Shown one piece after another: positions 1 through 6,377 of a stretch of DNA of 11,649 nucleotides. Made by a program: the position numbers and the translations under genes. A model generated the notes under the pieces. The model made no database searches. It saw nothing but the letters and a program-made list of their open reading frames with translations, and was not told the origin of the DNA. The stretch covers positions 1-11,649 of the forward strand of contig PJAB01001895.1 of assembly GCA_002887195.1 (NCBI GenBank). The letters are read 5' to 3'. The stretch comes from Chrysochromulina parva. Lineage: Eukaryota; Haptophyta; Prymnesiales; Chrysochromulinaceae. The stretch's first letter is position 1. Every line of letters begins with the position of its first letter.

Positions 1-2109
1 CACGCGGGCTTCTCGCAGCTCGCCTCGGCGCCCGCGATCATGGTACCCACGGTCACGTACACGGGCATGCTCGTCGCGTGGGACATGGGCGCTCGATCCT
101 TTGTGCCGCCCGCGATGGTCATCATCAGCTCGATTGTGCTCGTGCTCACGGGCTCGAACCAGGTCGCGGTGATGCCCAACTTCATGTTCGCGGCGCTGCT
201 CGTCTCGATCGGCATCAACATGATCTGGGACAACCTGCGCTCGGCGTGGAATATGTTGCCCGTACGCGAATTCAGCCTCGTCATCCTGCACATCATCCTC
301 ACCGCACTGCTCGGTATGCTCTGGGCCGTCGTGCTCGGTGTGCTCTTCACCGCCACCATCTTCATCGTCGAGTACTCGGCGCACTCGGGCGTGCTGCTGT
401 GCACGACGCTGCTGCTCGAGCGCTCTAAGGTGCAGCGCTCGAGCTCCGAGACCGAGATCCTCGAGCAGTACGGCGCCACCGTGCTCATCGTGCACCTGCA
501 CGGCATGATCTTCTTCGGCTCCGCCTCGTCGGTGCTCGAGGAGATCAAGGCGCATGTGGTTACGCTCGCCGAGCTGCAACTGCCGCTCCAGGTCTTGCTG
601 CTCGACTTTGACCGGTGCACAGGCATCGACTCGTCCGCCGTGGCCGTGCTCTTCCAAACACGCCGTTATATCAAGGACGCCAGGCTCATCTTTGCGTGCG
701 CGGGTGAGACGGTGCACTCGTCACTCAACAAGGGCGCCCCCGACGAGCGCGAGTTCAAGCACTTCACCACGCTCGACCTGGCGCTCGAGCAGTGCGAGAA
801 CCGTCTCCTGCTTCGTTACATGCACGAGCACCGAGAGCTACAAGCCCACCGTTTTCTCGTCCGTGTGGAAGGTGGGGAAGGTGACGCGGACGAGGATGAC
901 GACGACGACAGGGCCAAACGCGTCACCTTCCCCACCTTCCACAGCTCGGAAGACGAGTACCTGCAGACCGAGGAGAGTACGTGGACTGGTGAACACATAC
1001 TCATGGCCCGACGCCGTCATGTGCGCCAATTCGACTACCCGGCCCTCGAGCGGCTGCCGAGTGCCGGTGAGCTGGCGACCGTCTTCGTGGGCGAGCACGA
1101 GGGCCAGCCCGCGCATTACCGCTGCTTGCGGCCTGTCAGCAGCGAAGCGAGCACGGCGCCGCCGCCGCCGCCGCCGCTAGGCGCCGCGGCGGGCGCAGTA
1201 GGACGACCGAGTGCGGCTGGTAGCAAGATTAGCGAGGGAGCCTCAGACTCGCACACGGGCAGCGGGATGGCGACCATCTATTCGCCCGGGCAGGCCCGTG
1301 CCGAGCTGCGCCCCGAGTCGCTCGCGAGGATGCGCGAGCGATTCTCCGAGGCCATGCTCAGTGCGTATGGCTCCAGTTTCAATGTGGACGACCTCTTCGA
1401 GTACTTCGACATCATGATCATCCCGCCGCACTACACTGTCGTCTCGGCAGCCCCCACGGGAATCAACGTCGCGCCCGCGCCTGACGGCTCGCTCCCACCC
1501 TACCTGTACATTATCGACTCCGGCTACGTCTCCGCCTTTTACACCACAGTGAGCGACGAGCAGCCCTCGCGAAGCGGCGGCGACGGCAACCCGCGCCATC
1601 GGCTTGCCAAATATGGTCCAGGCGCCATCCTGGGCGTTGCCTCCTTTGTCACACCGGACGACATGCCGTCGCTCACCATGATGCCGACTGCGTTCATCTC
1701 GGACGAATACACGCAACTGCTCCGGCTGCCGCGCTCGCGTTGTGATGAGCTCGAGAAGCTCGCCCCCGGGCTCATCTTTCGGCTCTACCGGCTGCTCGTG
1801 CTCGTCTCGGAGCGGCGGCTGCAGGAGCATCGGCTGCGCGTGGTCGCCTCCGAGGCGTTCAAGGTCAACGTGCGCCCCTCGACCAACTTCCAGCGCATCC
1901 TCATCTCGAGTTCCACAGGAGGGCATGTCTCTTCCCGTAAGCGATTAAAATCCAAGCTGGTGAGGATGGCCTCTGCCGCCAAAGACAGGCTGTACGGAGG
2001 GATCTCCAGCAGCGCGTCATTCAGTACGACGCTCAGTGCGGAACACACGGAGCGCCGTCCAAGCAGCTGCAGCATTATTGAACTCAGACAGACTGTCTCG
2101 GCAAGGTAG
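1..2109 (+). CDS. SulP/SLC26-type transporter with STAS and cNMP-binding-like domains (5' partial)
   Basis: The frame is open from base 1, so the N-terminal half of the protein lies outside the window; 702 residues are visible, numbered here from base 1, ending at TAG 2107-2109. Residues about 30-130 hold the last hydrophobic membrane segments of a SulP permease (nt 94-153, 163-237, 271-378). A STAS domain follows at about 151-267, with the typical strand and loop ILEQYGATVLIVHLHG and LLLDFDRCTGIDSSAV. After an acidic run (about 296-305) and a Pro/Ala/Gly/Ser linker (about 380-420), residues 462-615 resemble a degenerate cyclic-nucleotide-binding fold (LFEYFDIMIIPPHYTVV, then YLYIIDSGYVSAFY and KYGPGAILGVASF). 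Permease plus STAS plus cNMP-like domain is the layout of the fungal vacuolar Vsb1/YGR125W family and related protist proteins. Transport of an anion or of basic amino acids across a vacuolar or other membrane is inferred; the substrate is not visible. A perfect 25-bp inverted repeat lies in the STAS-to-linker region. Confidence 0.85.
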   Translation, partial: HAGFSQLASAPAIMVPTVTYTGMLVAWDMGARSFVPPAMVIISSIVLVLTGSNQVAVMPNFMFAALLVSIGINMIWDNLRSAWNMLPVREFSLVILHIILTALLGMLWAVVLGVLFTATIFIVEYSAHSGVLLCTTLLLERSKVQRSSSETEILEQYGATVLIVHLHGMIFFGSASSVLEEIKAHVVTLAELQLPLQVLLLDFDRCTGIDSSAVAVLFQTRRYIKDARLIFACAGETVHSSLNKGAPDEREFKHFTTLDLALEQCENRLLLRYMHEHRELQAHRFLVRVEGGEGDADEDDDDDRAKRVTFPTFHSSEDEYLQTEESTWTGEHILMARRRHVRQFDYPALERLPSAGELATVFVGEHEGQPAHYRCLRPVSSEASTAPPPPPPLGAAAGAVGRPSAAGSKISEGASDSHTGSGMATIYSPGQARAELRPESLARMRERFSEAMLSAYGSSFNVDDLFEYFDIMIIPPHYTVVSAAPTGINVAPAPDGSLPPYLYIIDSGYVSAFYTTVSDEQPSRSGGDGNPRHRLAKYGPGAILGVASFVTPDDMPSLTMMPTAFISDEYTQLLRLPRSRCDELEKLAPGLIFRLYRLLVLVSERRLQEHRLRVVASEAFKVNVRPSTNFQRILISSSTGGHVSSRKRLKSKLVRMASAAKDRLYGGISSSASFSTTLSAEHTERRPSSCSIIELRQTVSAR
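864..943. repeat. Perfect 25-bp inverted repeat with 30-nt spacer inside the transporter gene
   Basis: Bases 864-888 are the exact reverse complement of bases 919-943; the 30-nt spacer 889-918 encodes an Asp/Glu-rich run. Pairing stops at 863/944 and at 889/918, so the arms have sharp ends. GT at 863-864 and AG at 943-944 sit at the two outer edges, giving an 82-nt GT-AG interval. Removing 82 nt would shift the frame, while the unspliced frame is open and continues into a recognisable domain. The element is therefore treated as coding in the present model. Confidence 0.9.
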
Positions 2110-2301
2110 AGATTAGACGAGGGTCGAGGCCGTTATTTCGCAAACCCTCCTCACCTTTGAGTTGAGCAGTTCAATGACCCATTAGTGTGTATAGTATCAT
2201 CCTGCTGCACTGACCTTGGTTGTGAGGACGCGTAGCATGGGAATCTAGGTTTCGTCATTTTAACATCGCATCAAGTACGCGACTGTTTGTCCACAGCATC
2301 T

Positions 2302-2372
2302 TCCAGCGTTCATCTGGTGACCTGAGACCGTATCTAATCCAGCGTTCATCTGGTGACCTGAGACCGTATCTA
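2302..2372. repeat. Two-copy direct repeat, 35 nt identical, period 36
   Basis: Bases 2302-2336 and 2338-2372 are identical over 35 nt and separated by one base. Each copy begins tccagcgttcatc and ends accgtatcta. Perfect identity implies recent duplication or selection. No third copy was seen elsewhere in the window. Confidence 0.95.
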
Positions 2373-2393
2373 GTACACACATCGAATTCCTGC

Positions 2394-2421
2394 GACACCG
2401 GTACGCCCCCGGTGTCTTTTT
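2394..2421 (+). other. GC stem-loop followed by T5
   Basis: Bases 2394-2401 (gacaccgg) pair perfectly with 2409-2416 (ccggtgtc) around a 7-nt loop, and five T follow at 2417-2421. The layout resembles an intrinsic terminator, or a hairpin before an RNA polymerase III T-run. In a eukaryote it could mark the 3' end of a small RNA or be a structured part of a UTR. The structure is directly visible; the role is not established. Confidence 0.4.
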
Positions 2422-2489
2422 ACAGGTACTGAGCATTTACTTGTGTTCGATGACGTAAAAATCAAATTTGAACTTGACGAGTTCTAGAC

Positions 2490-2520
2490 AAACTTGTTCG
2501 AGATTGAATCTCGCAAGTTT
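2490..2520. promoter_or_regulatory. Imperfect palindrome just upstream of the kinase-isomerase start codon
   Basis: The arms aaacttg (2490-2496) and cgagatt (2499-2505) pair with aatctcg (2507-2513) and caagttt (2514-2520), giving 14 bp broken only by a 2-nt bulge (tt, 2497-2498) with a single central G. It ends 11 nt before the ATG at 2532, so it probably lies in the 5' leader and could fold in RNA or act as a dyad protein-binding site. Confidence 0.4.
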
Positions 2521-2531
2521 TTGATAAAAAA

Positions 2532-4903
2532 ATGCCGCAAGTGGCCTTCTTGCTCGTACTCATACTCGCGGCGCCGATTGTCTTCGGCCTGCGCATCAAA
2601 AGCAAAGGAGAGGAAGACAGAAAGGTGCAGCCCAGTGTACAACGCGCCGCCAGCCACGTTTCCGACGCCTCTGATATCGCTGCGGAGCCCAGTACGCAAC
2701 GCCACGTTTCTGGGTCCAGTAGTGCTTCCAAGTTGTCGGCGGCGGCGCGGCCAACGCTGCTCGTTGTAGGGTCGCTCAATTTGGACATCATCATCGAGAT
2801 CGATCGGCTTCCTGCCAAGGGCGAGACAGTCGTCGCACGCAAATCGAATGCGGAGACTGCACTTGGCGGCAAGGGTGCGAATCAGGCAATTGCAGCCGCA
2901 CGGCTCGGGGCGACGGACGGCCCGATCTGCGAGTTCGTGTGTAACTTCGGCAACGACGCGCACGCACAGCGAATGGAGCGCATTCTTGCCGCCGCTGGCT
3001 TGCGTCTCGATGCCTGCGCACATACGGAGGCGAGTGCCTCTGGCCAGGGCATCGCGATGCTCCAGGATGGAGGCGCTGTCTCCGCGATCGTGCTTGGCGG
3101 CAGTAACGATGACTGGACGGACGAGCGCGCGCGTGCACTGGCTGGTCGTGTGCGTGGCGCATCGGCACTTCTGCTCCAGCGCGAAATCCCTGAGAGCGTC
3201 AACACCATCCTGGCCGCTGTGGCCCACGAGGCAGGCGTGCCTGTGGTCTACGACGTCGGTGGCGCTGACCGACCGATGCCCGACGCCCTGCTCAAGCTGA
3301 TCACATACATCTGCCCGAACGAAACGGAGCTGAAACGACTCACCTCAATGCCCACGGGCAGCCGTGCGGAGGTCATCGCCGCCGCCAAGAGCCTGCAGGC
3401 ACGCGGGGCGGCCAACGTCCTTGTGACCCTCGGTGCGGACGGCTCCCTCCTGCTTCGTGCCGATGGTACTCTGATCGAGCAAGAGGCTGTGCCCATCCCG
3501 GGTGGCAAGATGATCGATGCCACTGGGGCTGGCGATGCCTTCCGGGCCGCTTTTGCCATCGCGCTCGTCGAAGGGCGAACGATTGCAGAGGGCATGCGAT
3601 TTGGAGCGGCCGCCGGTGCAATCGCCGTGTCTCGATTCGGTGCGGAGCCGAGCTTGCCTACCCGCGCGGAGGTCGAGGCGCTGCTGGCAGGCAAGCCACT
3701 GCCGGCTCGTGCCACTCCCGCCCAACCAGCGACAGCGCTGCACACGCCGCCAGCGCTACGGCAAACCAAACGGCCGCCGCCGCCGCTGCATGGCGACTTC
3801 AGCGAGACTAGTTGGGCGGCGTCCGCGCGCGGCGAGTGCCCCCTGAGTTTTGGCTCCCGCCTCAACTCCATGAAGGACCGGCCCGAGCTGTGGAACGGCC
3901 CACTGGACGTGCTCGGGCTCATCGCTCGCCAGGGTCACGTTGAGGGCCTCGGACTTGTCGACTTCAACTTCCCACAGCACCTACGCAGCCTTCAGCCTGA
4001 GCAGGTGACAGGCGCGCTCGCCAAGGCTAAGCTGAAGGCGGGCGCCATCTGCATGCGCTATGAAAAGGAGCACCAGCTCGGCGCGCTCACGCACCCGGAC
4101 CCAACGCTCCGGCGTAAGGCCATCGAGCTCACAAAAGAGGGAGCCCGCTGGGCCCAGCTGCTCGGGGCCAACGAGCTAGTCATTTGGTCAGCCTTCGACG
4201 GGTACGATTACCCGCCACGGCGCGCATGCAAGTGCTCATCACGGCGCGCTCACCCCTTCCCCACAGGTACGATTACCCGCATCAGGTGGACTACCGCGCG
4301 ATGTGGACGCGGATCGTCGAGGCGTTCCGTGAGATCTGCGACGCGTTCCCGACGCTGCGTGTCTCGCTCGAGTGGAAGGGCACCGACGAGAATACGCGCA
4401 TGTTCGCCGTGCCCTCGACGGGCGCCGCGATGCTGCTCGCACAGGAGATCGACCGTCCCAATTTTGGGCTGACGCTCGACATTGGGCATATGCTCATGGC
4501 GGGCGAGAACCCGGCACAGAGCGTGGCGCTCGTCGGCTCGGCAGGAAAGCTGTTTGGAGTGCAGCTCAATGACGGGCACTCGAAGCTTGGGGCTGAGGAC
4601 GGCCTCATCTTCGGCTCAGTGCACGGTGCGATGGCGCTCGAATTCGTCGACTGGCTACATCGGGTGCGCTTCGACGGCCACATCTACTTTGACACCTTTC
4701 CTAGGAATGAGGATCCGGTGCGCGAGGCGGCGTACAATATCCGAAGGGTCAAGCAGCTGTGGAGGCGCGCCGCCATCGCCCGTGCCGCCGGACTCGATGC
4801 GCTCCTTGCCAAGCACGACGCCATGGGCTCTCTCGAACTGTTCGAGCAGCTGGAGACGAGCGGCTGGAAACCACTTGCAGCACCCGCCGCAGCCGGGGCG
4901 TAA
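2532..4903 (+). CDS. Secretory-pathway fusion: ribokinase (PfkB family) + xylose-isomerase-like TIM barrel; exons 2532-4201 and 4267-4903
   Basis: Two exons join to a 2307-nt reading frame, 768 residues, stop TAA 4901-4903. ATG 2532 is the first in frame after TGA 2505-2507. Residues 1-19 form a signal peptide (MPQVAFLLVLILAAPIVFG); 20-74 are a low-complexity leader. Residues 75-391 are a ribokinase-like sugar kinase: LLVVGSLNLDI near 76, LGGKGANQ 111-118, CPNETE, and the PfkB signature DATGAGDAF 329-337 with catalytic Asp335. A Pro-rich linker (392-430) leads to a sugar isomerase/epimerase TIM barrel, about 431-745. Its likely metal ligands lie in LEWK (Glu592), LDIGH (Asp628, His631), QLNDGH (656-661) and YFDTF (Asp699). 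The expected role is isomerisation or epimerisation of a free sugar coupled to its ATP-dependent phosphorylation; the substrate is unknown. The signal peptide points to the ER, a plastid reached through the ER, or secretion. Domain order and joint are clear; the fusion could be confirmed by cDNA. Confidence 0.88.
4201..4280. repeat. 15-nt direct repeat spanning both splice sites
   Basis: The sequence ggtacgattacccgc occurs at 4201-4215 and again at 4266-4280, exactly 65 nt apart, which equals the intron length. The first copy covers the donor and the second covers the acceptor boundary plus exon 2. This looks like a target-site or repair duplication left when the intron was gained. Confidence 0.95.
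4202..4266 (+). other. Spliceosomal intron, 65 nt, GT-AG, in the kinase-isomerase gene
   Basis: Reading through this segment leaves the isomerase frame at 4212 and ends at a stop near 4472, while the rest of the domain continues in another frame. Removing 4202-4266 (donor G|GTACG, acceptor CCACAG|GT) restores an uninterrupted conserved stretch, SAFDGYDYPHQVDYRAMW, with the Gly codon split after its second base. A branch-like CTCAC lies at 4249-4253, followed by a pyrimidine-rich run. Inside it, cacggcgcgc occurs twice (4216-4225, 4240-4249). Confidence 0.9.
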
Positions 4904-5277
4904 ATGACGAGACCCGCGTACAGGTGGAACCCAGGCGAGGTCGGAAGCCGTGTGTGTGACGGCTCCCACGGCGTACTGGCGCCGGGGTGTGCCTGGACTG
5001 CCGGTGCGGGTGGACCACAGAACCTCGACGTATTAAAGCGTAGCGTATAGGCGAGGTGTAGGAAAGACGATGCAGCGGATCGGCGGCTTCCAACACTTTA
5101 AGTCTTTCGTTTACAGCGCCGGGTAACTATACCGGCAAGCGTAGAATAGCAACGGGGCGGGGCATAGCGCGAATAAACTCACCGCGCGGGTCGCGGTGGT
5201 CATTTCGGAGCTGGGGGCAGCGCCCGCCATCCCCTCACCCGCGAATCATCTGTACTACCCGACCGAGACAGCAAAAG
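4904..5277. other. Convergent spacer holding the 3' UTRs of two genes
   Basis: The 374 nt lie between the stop codons of two converging genes. No credible coding frame or structured RNA was seen. On the + strand ATTAAA at 5032-5037 and AATAAA at 5172-5177 could serve as polyadenylation signals for the kinase-isomerase gene, although algal signals are often different. No matching signal was seen on the - strand for the phosphatase gene. Confidence 0.5.
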
Positions 5278-6093
5278 CTAGAATATGAATCGCCGATCCA
5301 ACGCATCGAAGTCGTCGACCAGGTCCATGAGAGGCTGAATGCCCGTCTTTTCGCAGGGCTGCTCCGCAGGGACGACCGGAAGCTTGGCATTGACTGCGTT
5401 TCTGACAGCGACGACGAGCATGTTCGCTGCCTGCGCAGATTTTATGCCGGAGATCGAGTCCTCGAATGCAACGCAGCGCTCGGGCGCAACGCCGAGCCGT
5501 GAGGCAGCTTGCAGGTACGGATAGGGGTGTGGTTTATGGTGACCTTGGTTCATCTCCTCGTCGTCACCCGCTAGGATGAACTCGAAGAATGAGCTCAGGC
5601 CGAGGTGCTCGAGCGCCTTGACTATACACGAGCGACTCCCAGACGATACGACTGCGCATCGCACGCCTTGCTCCTTGAGGTACTCCAGCAGCCGCGCTGC
5701 GCCTCCCGTTGCCTGCAGCTTACCCTCCTCAACAAACGTCTCAAAGATTGCCGCTCGTTGCTTGAGCAGTCCGTCGATGGTTTCGCCGGCGGCCAGTCGA
5801 GCTGGATCTATGCGAGCGGCGATCAGTTTGGGTGGCGATGTACCAACGCACCTTGTCTCCCATTCTTCCACGCCAATCTCCTTGCCGAGCACTTCACTAA
5901 ACGCAAGCCGGTGAAGGGGCTCTGACTGAGCCAGCGTCCCGTCAAAATCAAAAAGTGCTGCGTCAAAGGCAAGGCCGCCACCACCACGGAGACGCCAGAG
6001 CGTGCTTGTTACAGCGGGTCTGCATGATTTTCCTGATAGAGCCGGTACGAGCGAGCAGAGCGAGCAGAGCACGAGCGACATCAGGAAGTTCAT
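5278..6093 (-). CDS. HAD-superfamily sugar-phosphatase/phosphomutase, beta-PGM/CbbY-like, with targeting leader
   Basis: 271 residues. All four HAD motifs are present: motif I DFDGTL with nucleophile Asp49 and acid/base Asp51, motif II VVSSGS (about 148-153), motif III Lys187 in KPHPYPY, and motif IV FEDSISG with Glu211-Asp212. A helical cap follows motif I (SEPLHRLAF and onward), as in subfamily IA enzymes such as beta-phosphoglucomutase, CbbY and small sugar-phosphate phosphatases. These use an aspartyl-phosphate intermediate and Mg2+; the substrate here is not determined. Residues 1-20 are a hydrophobic signal peptide containing the repeat LCSLCSL, encoded by a short DNA repeat near 6050-6070, and residues 22-43 carry WRLRGGGGLAF before the catalytic domain. 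Signal peptide plus such a leader suggests import into a secondary plastid or secretion. A plastid CbbY-type xylulose-1,5-bisphosphate phosphatase is one possibility. It converges on the kinase-isomerase gene. Confidence 0.87.
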   Translation of the reverse strand: MNFLMSLVLCSLCSLVPALSGKSCRPAVTSTLWRLRGGGGLAFDAALFDFDGTLAQSEPLHRLAFSEVLGKEIGVEEWETRCVGTSPPKLIAARIDPARLAAGETIDGLLKQRAAIFETFVEEGKLQATGGAARLLEYLKEQGVRCAVVSSGSRSCIVKALEHLGLSSFFEFILAGDDEEMNQGHHKPHPYPYLQAASRLGVAPERCVAFEDSISGIKSAQAANMLVVAVRNAVNAKLPVVPAEQPCEKTGIQPLMDLVDDFDALDRRFIF

Positions 6094-6377
6094 TTTGTGG
6101 CCCCAATTGTCGAAGTGTGAAAACCTCCGTGAACATGCCCTTCCGACGCCTCCGTAGTGGCCCGCTCTCTAAAGCGATGGCTGAGCGGAGGCCCAGGCCG
6201 GAGGCGGAGCGGCCGCTCCCCGCTGGCCCTCTTCGGCCCGTGGAGCCCGCGGGCAGAATCGGCGCGGTCGTACACTCCTCACTCGTACTCTCACTATTTC
6301 ATGCTTATATTCAAGGGCCCACATCCCTACACCTGTTTGGGAACTTAAGCAGTGTGGCCCTCTCTCTAGCCTATGCG
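6094..6377. other. Spacer: upstream region of the phosphatase gene and 3' UTR of the helicase gene
   Basis: Both flanking genes are on the - strand, so this 284-nt region should contain the phosphatase promoter and the helicase 3' end. Two perfect palindromes are present: ggagcggccgctcc at 6206-6219 and gcccgcgggc at 6245-6254. They could be protein-binding dyads or simply chance in GC-rich DNA. A - strand TATA-like aatataag lies near 6305-6312, about 215 nt from the start codon. A + strand open frame crossing this spacer shows no protein-like features. Confidence 0.4.

Larger units (their letters stand above)
2110..2531. other. Intergenic spacer between transporter and kinase-isomerase genes
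   Basis: This 422-nt stretch is lower in GC than the flanking genes and no credible coding frame or tRNA was seen. It should hold the 3' end of the transporter transcript and the promoter and 5' leader of the kinase-isomerase gene. Distinct structures are the two-copy direct repeat (2302-2372), a GC stem-loop followed by T5 (2394-2421), a TGACGTAA sequence resembling a bZIP/CRE core at 2451-2458, and a leader palindrome (2490-2520). Confidence 0.6.

Noticed and set aside
863..944. The inverted repeat as an actively spliced 82-nt intron.
   Set aside because: Splicing would shift the frame away from the downstream cNMP-like domain, whereas the unspliced frame is open; kept only as a possible element footprint.
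2110..2300. A possible tRNA or other structured RNA after the transporter stop codon.
   Set aside because: No cloverleaf pairing or T-loop consensus could be made from the sequence.
2302..2372. The two-copy repeat as a CRISPR array.
   Set aside because: There are only two units with a 1-nt joint and no spacer, and the context is eukaryotic.
4184..4903. The second half of the isomerase as a separate gene or the locus as a frameshifted pseudogene.
   Set aside because: Canonical splice sites remove exactly the length needed and restore a conserved stretch across the joint, so a two-exon gene explains the data better.
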